Below the pieces are notes generated by a model. That model had not been told where the DNA came from. It saw only the letters and a program-made list of their open reading frames with translations, and did no database searches. Of a stretch of 64,000 bases of DNA, positions 23,401 through 33,698 are shown in pieces. How positions within the stretch are numbered: position 1 is the stretch's first letter; each line of letters starts with the position of its first letter. The translations under genes and the position numbers were made by a program. Source of the DNA: Symbiodinium kawagutii (lineage: Eukaryota; Sar; Dinophyceae; Suessiales; Symbiodiniaceae); NCBI GenBank assembly GCA_009767595.1, contig VSDK01010461.1, forward strand, positions 899,866-963,865, in the 5' to 3' direction.

Positions 23401-24938
23401 TTCATCTTTTCAAACAAGTTGGCCATGATGGATTTCCATGTCCTTCAGGGCCTAAAATGGCCCTAAATGATGGATTTCCTCGGGCAAAGATGGGGAAAGA
23501 CCTGGCGAGGGGTCCCCGGGGTCCCAAAGGTATGGCAGACCTACCCCGCAGCACAGTGTACCGCCGCGTCACCCAGCCGGCGGCTGCCAAGGTGTGGTTG
23601 GGTCCCTCCACGGCCGCGGCTGCAATGACCAAGGCGGCGCAGGTGCTCTCGGCGAAGGAACCGAAGAGGTCGGCGCCCATACCGGCGATGTCACCTGGCG
23701 AGCGACCGGGTCAAGGCTTTAAATCAAGATAATCAAGCAATTGACCAACCAATAATAGCTGGTGAATAGCTGGTTAATAGCAGTTGTAGGGGATAGACCG
23801 ATATACTAACTATACATATGGCTATGGGTCAAGCAGTTAACCAACCAATTTCATAGCTGGTTTAGCTGGTTAAGAATAGGGGATGAGTTCACTAACAGTT
23901 GTAGGGGATATACTAACTACGGCTATGGGTCAGGGCTTTAAATCAAGCAACTCATGGGGCACATCCAACAAATCTATAGGGAAAACAATGGTTAATGATG
24001 AGGGAACCAGGGGGACTAAGGGTGAACTGACCCACAGCCACCTCACCATGTCTTGGAGGTGTCATTCGATCATGGGTCACTTGGCAGAGCATCCGGTCAT
24101 AGGCTTAACAAAGGTTCAGGTTTCACATGGTTTCACATTCTTACCTTTCTCAAGGCATCCCCATGCGAGACCAAACATCAAGACTAACAAAAGCGCGGTC
24201 AGGTGACCCACGTTGTCGCCCACGTTGTCCGCAATGGTGGCGGGGTTGTTGGGATCGTCCTCATCCAAGCCGGCCACGACCTTGCCGCAGAGGTCCGCGC
24301 CAACATCGGCGGCCTTGGTGTAGATGCCACCCCCCACGCGGCCGAACATGGCCACAGTGCTGCCGCCCAAGCCGTAGCCCGCCGCGCAGTCGAACAGGAT
24401 CTCCGTAGACCGTGCGGTAGAAGGTCAGCAGCACCCACAAGACCAGCACACCCAGGGAGCACAAGGCGTAGCCCATGACACTTCCTCCACGGAAGGCCGT
24501 GTTGAAGCCTTCGGTGTAGCCCTTCTTGGCGCATGCCAAGGTGGTGCGGGCGTTGGAATAGGTGGCAATCATCATCCCAAGGAAGCCACACAACATGGAA
24601 GTGAAGGCACCCGTCAAGAAAGCGCCGGCGGTCAGGGCTCCTTGTGTGGAACTGTGGGTGCCCCAGGACACCAACCAGTAGATCACCAGGGAGAAGGCCA
24701 AGCAGAAGAGGCAGCAAATTGCATACTCCACCTTCAAAAACTGGATGGCACCATCCATGATCTTCGCATAAATCTCCGGGACCAACTTTTCAGGCACTTC
24801 GCCTGTCAGTGAAGTGGAGAGTTCCTGCTTCTCCGGATCCAAGGAGATCTTTTTGATGATCAAAAATTGCACCAGAGCGGCGATCAGGCCGACGATGCAG
24901 CTGGGGACGATGATCTCATCCACGAGTCCAAAATGCAT
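14971..24938 (-). CDS. Membrane H+-translocating inorganic pyrophosphatase, 12 exons, with two frameshifts
   Basis: The product would be a membrane-bound proton-pumping pyrophosphatase (V-PPase, M3 family), which splits PPi and pumps H+ into an acidic compartment. Exons: 24208-24938, 23555-23694, 22829-22987 (or to 22862), 21957-22100, 21539-21742, 20958-21081, 20106-20248, 18532-18633, 16824-16864, 16061-16182, 15374-15586, 14971-15210 (TAG). They cover about 787 codons, close to the roughly 770 usual for plant enzymes, and codon phases match at every junction. Intact motifs include [73 protein letters not shown] and [17 protein letters not shown]. Ala after GNTTA points to the K+-dependent type. 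Defects are a frameshift in exon 1 near 24400, a 7-bp insertion in exon 7 at 20159-20165, and Val for Glu in the GKxE signature. The start at 24938 is the last ATG before conserved sequence; 25169 is an alternative. Family identity is certain; function of this copy is not. Confidence 0.95.
15640..15775. repeat. TGATAGT / TGGTAGT heptamer-like repeat in pyrophosphatase intron 10
   Basis: Words TGGTAGT, TGATAGT and CGTCTATA alternate for about 130 bp just upstream, in transcript sense, of exon 11. Confidence 0.7.
17940..18465. repeat. CCGGAACCTTCC minisatellite in pyrophosphatase intron 8
   Basis: About 500 bp of the words GGAACCTTCC and CCGGAACC, with TTCCGGAA as a recurring palindromic core, interrupted by CTGCACCGGAACTCC spacers. 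All six frames are long and open here (for example Pro/Glu/Thr-rich), purely because of the repeat. It lies between exons 8 and 9 of the pyrophosphatase gene. Confidence 0.85.
20106..20248 (-). CDS. Pyrophosphatase exon 7, with a 7-bp frameshifting insertion
   Basis: Begins [20 protein letters not shown] and reaches the cation-binding GNTTA. It then loses frame because GGCAACG (minus strand, 20159-20165) is inserted before [17 protein letters not shown], which is intact in the next frame. GCGGGCAAC also occurs 15 bp upstream, so the insertion looks like a local partial duplication. Both flanking introns start with GC (GCAG|GCAGATGG and CCTT|GCGCCTGG), and phases agree with neighbours once the seven bases are discounted. 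Confidence 0.9.
20318..20600. repeat. GAT trinucleotide array in pyrophosphatase intron 6
   Basis: Almost pure GATGATGAT at 20335-20412 and again, mixed with GAGGAG, at 20515-20600. The Asp-rich and His-rich frames it produces are not proteins. Confidence 0.9.
23815..24035. repeat. Dispersed repeat, copy in pyrophosphatase intron 1
   Basis: Contains GGCTATGGGTCA near its start and GGGAAAACAATGGTTAATGA followed by GGGAACCAGGGG and GACCCAC at its end. The same ordered words occur at 27165-27405 and 55843-55965, and partly at 62340-62432. Confidence 0.6.
24208..24938 (-). CDS. Pyrophosphatase exon 1, frameshifted near 24400
   Basis: Codes the first membrane helices ([20 protein letters not shown]) through the substrate-binding signature [10 protein letters not shown] to DNVGDNVG, ending with donor GTGG|GTCACC. 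The frame reading TFYRTVYGD runs into a wrong frame at about 24400. The conserved [12 protein letters not shown] resumes one frame over, so the exon holds one base too many or two too few (modulo 3). GGAGAT sits at the break, which could be a collapsed short repeat. The signature Glu two residues after the conserved Lys is Val here (codon GTG near 24268). Confidence 0.9.
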
Positions 24939-25418
24939 GGCTCCCACGGTTGGAATGTCCGTTTCACCTGGATGCTCTGAGCCAAACTCTTGTCCGTCGC
25001 GGCTTGCTTGTAAGGGAAAGCTAAGCTTCCTAAAACATGGGAAAAAAGGTGCGACACGAAAATCCCCTTGGGGCGATGCGGCTTGTACCATTTTATCAGT
25101 TGATGACAGCATCAAAATCAATACAAAGAGGACTGGGACTGGGGATATCGCACCAGCAACCACCAACATTACAAAAACAACATCCGGGCATTCTGCATGC
25201 TGGTGATATGGCTCAGGTGCTGATTCGGCATGGTCTGTCGAATTCTTTCGAGCTCAGTCTCATGCCTTGGAAAATTCTGGCCGTGTGGAAGTAAATGAGC
25301 GAGAATTTCCGCAAACTAGTTCCATCAAAAGTCTTTCAATTCTAGTATCCCAATGTGCGTTCGTCGAATAATGGTGTGCACAAAAAATTGGTGGCTTCCC
25401 TATGAATGCTGGCTACTC

Positions 25419-25445
25419 TCTCTCTCTCTCTGTCTCTCTCCGGGT
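25419..25445. repeat. CT dinucleotide repeat
   Basis: A short run of CTCTCTCT in non-coding sequence. Confidence 0.8.
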
Positions 25446-25529
25446 GTGGCACCTGCCGTTTGTTGGTGACATAGTAGATAGCATCATTTTTGGGTGTTCT
25501 TAAAATCATTTAAAAACCAATTGTAGCAA

Positions 25530-25720
25530 TCAACCACCCATTTTTGGGGGCTCCCGAAGTTCAGAAACCGATATATCTCACAATCTTTGCTGCTGATTAT
25601 CCATTAATCTATTAATCCCTATAGTGCTAACCATTCTAAACCCCCATGTCATGACAAACCACCAACCATTAGCAGTACTCAACCACCCATTTCTGGGGTT
25701 CCCTATGGCTTGAGAAACCT
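25530..25720. repeat. MITE-like end sequences, two copies in the same orientation
   Basis: CCCATTTTTGGGGGCTCCC near 25538 and CCCATTTCTGGGGTTCCC near 25685, each followed by a GAGAAACC-like word, match the right inverted end of the element at 55313-55422 and a solo copy at 41683-41716. These look like fragments or solo ends of one TIR family. Confidence 0.4.
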
Positions 25721-25739
25721 CCTTTCCGGACACAGCTTC

Positions 25740-28411
25740 CAAACATCCTCCCACCTGCGCAGGCGCGACGATAGGCCGCAGCTTTGACCTCGCGACAAAG
25801 GGTAGGGCCGCCATAGGTGCAGGAACCTCCGAGGCAAGTAGGTTCCATCTGCCCCGTAGTAATTAGATAAATTGATGTACTGTTATCATGATATAAACAA
25901 ATTTAAAAATTGATACATGTTTAGATTGATTGCTTAGACATTGAATATCTATGTAAGTTGATGGTTGTACAGATCTTCGGTATTTGCTGTTGGCAGTGTT
26001 GTTGTTATGTGTTGTTATTGCTGTTGTTGTTGGTGGAGGGGGCTGATCCAACCTACCTGTGCAGCACCATTGCTGACAGTCACGACGACACCAACCATGA
26101 CGACCATAGATTGTGACAGCCGCCTTGCAACCCTTGAGACGCCTTCAGGTCAGAGATGTCCTGCTGGCACTCTTGGTAGCAGACTCTCAGTTCTTGTGTG
26201 GCTCTCCTGGCCACGGTTGCAGCGCATGTTTAATAAATATATCTGAATATGAAAATGTTCAATCTATTTTAAAATGAAAATGATGATGAACATGATTATG
26301 ACTTGTAACCTATAACGATGTATTTGCATCTGATGACACTAACTCTGATGAGATGGTGACCAAATAGAACCTTCAACATGACTGGTGTGGCAAGTTCATC
26401 AGCACAAATGCTGGGCTCAGAATGGGCACCCACCGGTGGAAGAAATCGTGCGTTAGTTAGTGGCTGGTGCATCCACTTGCCCAAAAAATGCTCCACCTCC
26501 AGTTGTGCAGGAACAGTTTCATCTAGTTTCTGGGATCCGTGCCCAATAATGCACAAGAACCAGTATGAACCATTATCGAACACAAGCCAGCAGATCTTGC
26601 AATAGCATCAAAGCTGCACCACCGGCGCACTGCTTTCTACAAGGCTATACCGCCCCCAACATCTGGATCACACTTGGGCCCAACATCATGGTCTCAAGCA
26701 GGCATCAACTTCCAAGATGGCCACGCCTCAACTGCCTTCTCTGTGCGGGAAGCATGGGCCGTGCCTGAAGAAAAAATCAACCACAATGGATTCTCAACCA
26801 GGCATTTCTTGTGTCATCACCAACCAGGTGGCAAACTTCACTCAAATCCAATCAGAAAAATGTTCATGTTGGTCCAGTAGAACTCCAGTAGAATTTCTGT
26901 CACCCCCATCACGCTGATCCAACCAGGGCGCTGTTCATGATTGTTTGGTTTGATTGCCTTTTTCCCAGTTCTTGGCTAAGACTTGGTCTCGTAGAACTCC
27001 CATCCACCATCCACTGCGATCGCCCGCCTGGTAGGCCCCCGGTGGCCACAGCTCCGCATCACTGCGGAAGGTGAAGCCCGGCTGCGCCGGCGCCGGAACT
27101 CCTGGCGTAGCGCTGCGGCTTGGCAACGGCCACCGGCCGGTGGGCAAAGCCTCAGGCTGAACATTTTGTGGCTATAGGTCAATATCAACCACCATTATTG
27201 GTTATCAACCACCATTATTAGCTGGTTAATGGTTAACAATAAGGGATAATAACCAACAACAGTAGTGGATATACCAACTATATATGGCTATGGGTCAATA
27301 TCAACCATCAAAAATGGGGGATAATAACTAACAACCTATAGGGAAAACAATGGTCGATGATAAGGGAACCAGGGGTACAGGGTTTGGACCCACAACCACG
27401 GAACTTGCCTTGTAAGGTGATGGCTGGGGAACAAAGAAGTCATCCACTATCTCTCTCTCTCTCTCTCCATCGCCTTATCTGTGAGTTTAGCCAAGGGCTA
27501 AAAGCGAGCCTTCGGCCCCATGCCCTGAACTAATGCATCCACTATGCTTCGCAGTTTGTTGGGTAAACCCATCATTTGCACTGAGTTGATCGATCTTGTG
27601 GATGGTTGGGAATAATCAAACTGCTATTGAGATAGCGTCATCCACTATGCAAATGGTGAGTTTACCAAAAAAAAGTGACCGTTCAATCAAGAAATTGGAA
27701 GTAGAAACATCATATGCGACCCGGGTACGCAGCTGTCCAGTTGGAATTTGGTGGAACCCTTGCCCAGGGTGTGCTACAGCTACGGCCGCTACGGCCTGCC
27801 AAAGTCATGAAGCTGTACAAAACCACACCTACCCTACATGCCCACCAGACTTTTCTGAAAACATTACCCAAGCCATCCAAAATCGGCAGCAAGTGAGCTA
27901 CTTACTGCTTGTTCGCTTGATCCAGAGACAAGAAATCACAAGAATATGATGGTCATCTTGACCGAGCATCCTACCCGTGTATAACGAGCAATGACTATGG
28001 ATGAGACCAGTCTTTTTGATATAGCATCTTCTCTTCGTTATACCCATAGCACCGTGCTATTGCTCATTCATGAGTCATGATCATCAAAGCGTTGCTCTCT
28101 GCGAATTGGTTTTTTGGCAGCCTGAATCCACTGCCAACAAGTATCAACAATCACCATCAACAATCAACTACTTCACAATCATCAACTATGAACAACTAAC
28201 CACTATGAACCACTAATGTCAACAACCATCAACTATAAACTAACCATCAACCAACCACTATGAACAATCAAACTATCAACAAGCAACCACGAATGTCAAC
28301 AGCCACTCTGCTAACCACCATCCATGGCCCCGCACACCGCTACCCCCGGCAAGAGCTCCACACCGGGTCCTGTGGATGTCTCCGTCGCCTTGGCAGGTGC
28401 CACCTCTTCAC
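25740..28411 (-). CDS. Exon-like segments of unrecognised gene(s) upstream of the pyrophosphatase gene
   Basis: Three minus-strand pieces look coding. 28344-28411 (EEVAPAKATETSTGPGVELL) has acceptor CGCAG|G and donor GGGG|GTAGCG. About 26978-27115 is GC-rich; one of its frames ends GWEFYETKS and a TAG, and another reads through the same bases, so its frame is undecided. About 25757-25836 (PMAALPFVARSKLRPIVAPA) has acceptor GGAG|G and donor GCAG|GTGGG. The codon phase of the last piece does not fit the pyrophosphatase start, so I keep them apart. The remaining sequence between 25000 and 28300 is repeat-rich. Confidence 0.28.
27165..27405. repeat. Dispersed repeat, second copy
   Basis: GGCTATAGGTCAATATCAACC, then a second GGCTATGGGTCAATAT, GGATAATAACCAACAAC, GGGAAAACAATGGTCGATGA, GGGAACCAGGGGTACAGGG and GACCCAC, in the same order as the copies at 23815 and 55843. 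Confidence 0.65.
27449..27473. repeat. CT repeat ending CCATCGC
   Basis: The same (CT)n-CCATCGC junction occurs at 33758-33774 and 61402-61424. Confidence 0.7.
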
Positions 28412-28419
28412 CTGCGCCC

Positions 28420-30150
28420 GGACGTTGGGATACTGTACATGAGCCCTGAACAGCGGGGGAATTTTTATGCGAAGATGGTCACTACTTCTGCTGAACATTT
28501 AGCATTTTTATGTACTTCTGCTGAATATTTAGATATATTGAGCATGTTTATGTTGAATATGTTTTAGGTGTTGTGTTTAGTTCGCACTATCTTGATCATG
28601 CCACTGCTGATCTAAAATAGTAATTCATAGGAATAGTGATAATAAGAGTGGATCTATCATTCTGGTGACCATTGGTTGGTATTCGTTCAGAATGGCTACT
28701 GCAGCGGTTGTGAATAAATGGATGATGCTGAGCAAACAACAGCACCAAATACACGCATACATACATATATATACATATATGTGTGTGTGGGAGATGATGA
28801 TTAAAAAAAAAACGTAACACTTCATATGAGCAAACGTGTCTTTGTGTGTATCGGTGCGCTCGGTCGCATTTATATACTGTAGTACTATGCCTGTTTTTTG
28901 TGTGTAATGTACGGTATGTATTCCATCTACACAGGTCCCACCAAGAAATAAAGGCACAGCAACTGCATTGTTCCTTCCAGGATCCCAATGCTAGATGACA
29001 AATGACCGGCTTGCAACAGTTTGCACCCCGGGCGATCATCACCCAACAAAGGAGTATGGCACTTCTCATGGTTGAGCACATCCCCTCCGCTTTGTTGAGG
29101 ACAAGGAACACGGTCGACTTGTTTGCAGCGCGAGTTGTCTCTGCCCTGAATGCACGTTTACAATGGATGCTTGTTTACACTACTACGTGAGCAGGCTCAC
29201 TTACTCAAAATGATGCACCAAAGTTTTCGCTGCCTGAACCGTGATTGAGCACCACTCACTGAAAACGTTGTTTTTGTTGTTGCTCTTCTTGCACCATTAG
29301 ATCCCCAACACATTCACCATCATTCAACACCATCCCCTGAAGCATCACATGCCATTTGGTTACACCACTCCTTGCAGCTCCTTAGCCCATCTTAGCCCTT
29401 CCTTTGAAAGGCTATAGGGATACCCCTGGCTCCTAAGCTCAGCCACCGGCCAGTCACATACCACCCATCTGACCACCACGGTCGCCAGCTCAGTCACCGG
29501 TTGGCACCTTCGCTCGAGGACGAGGAACTCGAGGACGAGGAGCTGGAGGTGACTTCCTGGAGCCGTCGCTTGAAGATTCACCAACCCTTAGCAACGCTGG
29601 TTGATGAAAACTGATGTTAAGGGTTCATGTATGTTCATTGTCTGTCAATGTAAATGGTAATTGTATGTTGATGATTGATGTTACTTGCATGTTAGTTGTG
29701 ACATATTCTGGTCATTGAAAGGTTGATTGTGGCTCGTTGATAGTGTGCATGTTTTTTGAGCTTGTCGCAATCTTGGCGAGTTATCAAGATATCAGATGAT
29801 CATTAGTTGACAGCATAAATCATTCACCCTAAGGATCGGGGATCTCACTGGAACGTCGGGAGATTTCTGGGATGTCGCCACGAAACCATGAGATTCCAGG
29901 GCGGGATCTGGGGATCTCACTTAGGGATATGGGGATCTCCCCAGCAGGTCCCCGGGCATCACTTGGCCGCTTGGCTCAAACACAAATGCGTTGAAAGAGT
30001 ACACCTTCGTTTCAAGCAGGGAATCTCAGGTCAATGGCTGGCGAGTGTGGCATTTAATGGGTTCTGGATGGATAGTTGAATGGCTGGAACATGGTGAACA
30101 GCTAGCATTCAACCACATATACGCACACACACCCACACCACAGCTGTTTT
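28420..30150. other. Mostly spacer, with a possible terminal exon at 29491-29590
   Basis: On the minus strand 29491-29590 reads GESSSDGSRKSPPAP and then RVPRPRAKVPTGD before a TGA, a basic Pro-rich tail like that of the gene ending at 33178. A frame at about 28910-29150 (TVFLVLNKAEGMCSTMRSAI) is also protein-like. Neither is tied to a gene. The stretch 28750-28800 is a CATA/TATATG microsatellite, and 29830-29950 is rich in GGGGATCTC words. Confidence 0.3.
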
Positions 30151-30153
30151 TTC

Positions 30154-32898
30154 TCAGTTCTTGAAGCCACGGCGTAGCTGCATATGCAACAGCACAAGGT
30201 ATCTTTGAAGTACCCGCTGTGATACAGTAGATCTATGGCACACACGTGCTATGCGGCTGATTCTGCCCACAAAGTCCTCTCCGGCAAAAAGAGCTTGAGA
30301 TCTGGGGTTGATTCGTTCCTGTCGGACCCTGCTTGCACAATGGAACAAGTAGTGGTGCTTGGGTATCAAAAGCCACAAGTTTTTTCCAATTGGCTGTCTT
30401 CCCACCAAAGCCCGGGACCTCTTGTTGAGCACAGCGAATGTCTGGAGGTGTGTGAGGCAAAGCTCGTAAAACCTTTCCGCTTCAAATTCAGTCATAATCA
30501 GCTCAGCTGAATCCATAATCTCCAATGACATAGCGTATGATTTCAAGCAGGTGGCGACGAGCTGATCCATTTCAGTAGCCCCTTCGCGTTGTGCATGTTC
30601 AACTGATCGTTCTGCAACCCACATAGCAATGGCCTTGGATGGAGCTGCCTTGCAGGACAAACACGCGTAACTCTGCCGCCCTTTCCTTGACAAGCGAGCA
30701 CATGTAAAGCGTGGCTGTGTGACATCCAGGCGCAAAGACTTCCTCCAAGCAAGAAAATCTTGGTGCGCCAGTCGCAAGCTCTCTTGCAATGCATCAGGGT
30801 ACTGCCCTGAAGGTTGAAATGGATTCCAGAATGAACTTTCGCACAGATACACTATTCCAGACCCATTGGACACCTTGCCGGTGCCAAGAAACTGCGAGTG
30901 CATGCAATCGTGGACAACTCGCGTTACATCTGCCCCAGGAAGACTAAACACAACAGAAGGAGATTCATGGAATCTTCCCAGTTCGGGAGCGCTTCCCACA
31001 TGTTTTGCTGTTGGCCTGAAATCAGCGATTGTCCACGATGGATCCGGATCACTCTTGACTGCTGCGCAAAGACTGCAACAGTCATTAGCAGAAAAATTGA
31101 ACAAACCATAGTGATCCCGGATCCACTTCAGATCACCCGCAATGTGGCTGAAAATAAAGGACCATCCAGTTGCGGACCAATCATGCACGTACTGCGGGTC
31201 CACCATCATTCGAATCCTCTCCGTCACCGACTTCATGATGTCCTCGTGCGTGAACTCTGTGCTGACATGCTCGGAATACACACAGATCGGGAAGTAGCGC
31301 AGCAATGTGCTATTTGCATAGCCAAAGTCCGAACACCAACCAATTATCGAAACTGTGCCAATTTCAGAATTCCGATAGCATTGCACATCGTCTCCATACA
31401 GAGTGAAAGGAACCAACCGGTCCCAGCGCGAAAACTGGAACGGATGATCCTTGAACCACTTGCATCGATCTTGGCAGTGGGTCCAAAATGCAGCAGCATC
31501 AACGTCGCCCAAGAAGAACCGTTTGAATGTTTCTTCGCCCCGTGCGTAAAGCGCTGTAGCCAGATCGTCCGGAAACAGCACCGGTACAGATTGCCATGAA
31601 ATTCTGGCAGCTGCATGGTCATACATCCTCCGGCGGTTTTGGAGGCCACGCCAGAGTGTGAAACAAAAGGGTAGTAAAGGTAACAAATTTTGCATGACAT
31701 GTCACAGCCATATCATACACTGCTATGGGTCATTAAAATCATTTTTAGTGAACATCAAATAGCATATAAACTTTAAATTTGTGCATGACAGTAAATCATG
31801 GTTTTATAAACCCAGATTACGGTCACATGGGAAATAGAATCATTGAACATATGAAGGGTTCCTATGTTTTTGTCATATTGTGGAATTCATGCATTGAGAG
31901 GGGGGAACTTGTGTCCTCGCTTGGACGGTCGAGATTCTGGCACCCATGCGACGGCTAAGCTGCCCCAAAAGTGAATGGAAGTCGCGTTCGATGTTAGAAG
32001 AATGCTTGCCTTCAGTTCCCAGGCCCGCAATGCTTTACCATGTCATCATCGTTGACTTGTCCCCCGCTATTCAAGCACCACTTTAATGCCGATGAAGCCG
32101 CAAGCTGCACCTGCAGGGAGTCAGTGCCCAACATATTGCCCCATGACAGTCCCATATCAAATATTGGGAAACAAACATACGAGTGATGATTTGGTATGCC
32201 TCTTGTGGTTCCCATAGGTTGTTTCAAAACAACGCACGCAAAGGATAATTTTGGGAAGTTTGGTTTGACAAAGGCACCTTGGCACCACTTGACACACCCG
32301 TGGCAAAATTTTCCACAAGTAAGTCAGAAAATTCTGGCGGTTGAACCTTCTGCTTGGCTTTGGCCTTTGCGGCCAAAATGTGAGGGGGCACGTATGGAAG
32401 TAGATGCTGAGGCCCAGATGAGCTCGATGGTTCTTCCTCGAAGCTGGAAAGGCAAGAGGGGTTGCAGCCATCAGGGCTAGAGAGCTATCCAAACCAAAAG
32501 TGCAACCACCAGTTGAACACTAATCAATCATTTTTTTGATAATCAACCATTGTTGCATATTGTTGCTATACTTTCTTGGTGCTCACATTGTTCACAAAGC
32601 ATAGCTGGAGTTTCCACGGCCTGTCCTTCTTGGAGTTTTTCGCAATCACACGCAAATGGTAACCATGTCCTGCGCATAGGGGACAAATCGTTTGTGTTAC
32701 AAGGACCATATCCCACTAAACAGCACATTCCCAAGTGTTGATAGCCGATGCGGAGCATATTGACAGCTATAGTTTGTCAAGGTATTAGGGGAATCTGTTT
32801 TCTGAAACGGCAATCAGGCTGCTCCAAACAGCAAATCATTTTTGCACCATGACCGCTGCCCTGCTTCGTTGCATTCGCAACCTGAAGTTGACGCGTGT
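30154..32898 (-). CDS. Transposase-like gene of a dinoflagellate family, multi-exon
   Basis: The main exon, about 30154-31601, is one open frame of about 480 codons. It includes DDLATALYARGEETFKRFFL, VPFTLYGDDVQCYRNSEIG, ADVTRVVHDCMHSQFLG and, near the C-terminus, WLLIPKHHYLFH followed by AGEDFVGRISRIARVCH. The spaced acidic residues (GDD, HDC, GED) and the KHH...EDFVGR tail recall DDE-type transposases of large plant and fungal elements, but this is a resemblance by eye. A 101-nt exon at 31909-32009 (KHSSNIERDFHSLLGQL) fits upstream. Exon-like pieces at about 32240-32480 (Ser/Lys-rich), 32585-32678 (FACDCEKL...LCEQCEH) and 32812-32898 (MICCLEQPDCRF) would add a Cys-rich N-terminus. I believe this is a high-copy dinoflagellate family. 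The stop is at 30154. Exon order is inferred; the exact 5' edge of the main exon is uncertain. Confidence 0.62.
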
Positions 32899-33177
32899 TG
32901 TGCACGCATCTTCCCATCAGCAACCTAGAGTAGGTTGTTGACCTATAGATACCCCGCAAAAGATTGAAATGCGAACAGATCGCATTGGATCAAGTTTTTA
33001 GAAAAACTCAATCGCACACTGCCAAGCGATGAGCCAACTTCCCATCCGTGTGTAGCACCATGTTGTAGGTGCTTCTTTATATATGGTATTATCATCAAAA
33101 ATGGTGCTAATATGTAGGTGTTTCTTTATATATATGGTCATTGCCAGAATGGGAACAAAGTCGGGAAATTGCAGATC

Positions 33178-33659
33178 TCACGCGGCTCTCTTGCCACGCA
33201 CACGGCGTGCAGGTGTCTCAGCAGGCGCCTCTTCCGCCTCGTCAGGAAAGCTGGTAGCCAGGGTAGCTGTGGTGATGAAAGGATTCAGAGCGATACCAAA
33301 TGATGGCTTGAGGAGTTACATATAATACTTATGACATGCCAGCACTTCATAAGGGTGATCTCACACTATTGGGTGATACATGGTGATAAACAAATTGCAT
33401 ACATAGATTCAATCAATCATACCGTAAGCTGTCATCCATTCACCCCGGATAAACTCCGATGGCCTCCTTTGAACCTTCACCTTTTCCACGGGTGCTAGGT
33501 TTCTTGGTCACTTTCGTAGCAGTCGAGTTGTCTTCCTTGTACATTGCCATACGCTGGGATGCCAGCTTGTTGGCAGCATCGAGGGCTGTTTGATCAACAG
33601 TGGCTGGGTCCTGCACAGAATCAAGGGAAAATTAGATTGTGATTGTTGTTGATGGAGAA

Positions 33660-33698
<39 letters not shown>

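Noticed and set aside
25747..25836. Exon coding PMAALPFVARSK as the first exon of the pyrophosphatase gene (targeting peptide)
   Set aside because: Its donor phase does not match the acceptor upstream of the pyrophosphatase start, so the join would change frame.
29955..29985. Possible relic of a dinoflagellate spliced leader (TTGGCTCAA)
   Set aside because: Only nine bases match, with no preceding CCGTAGCC part; this is chance level.
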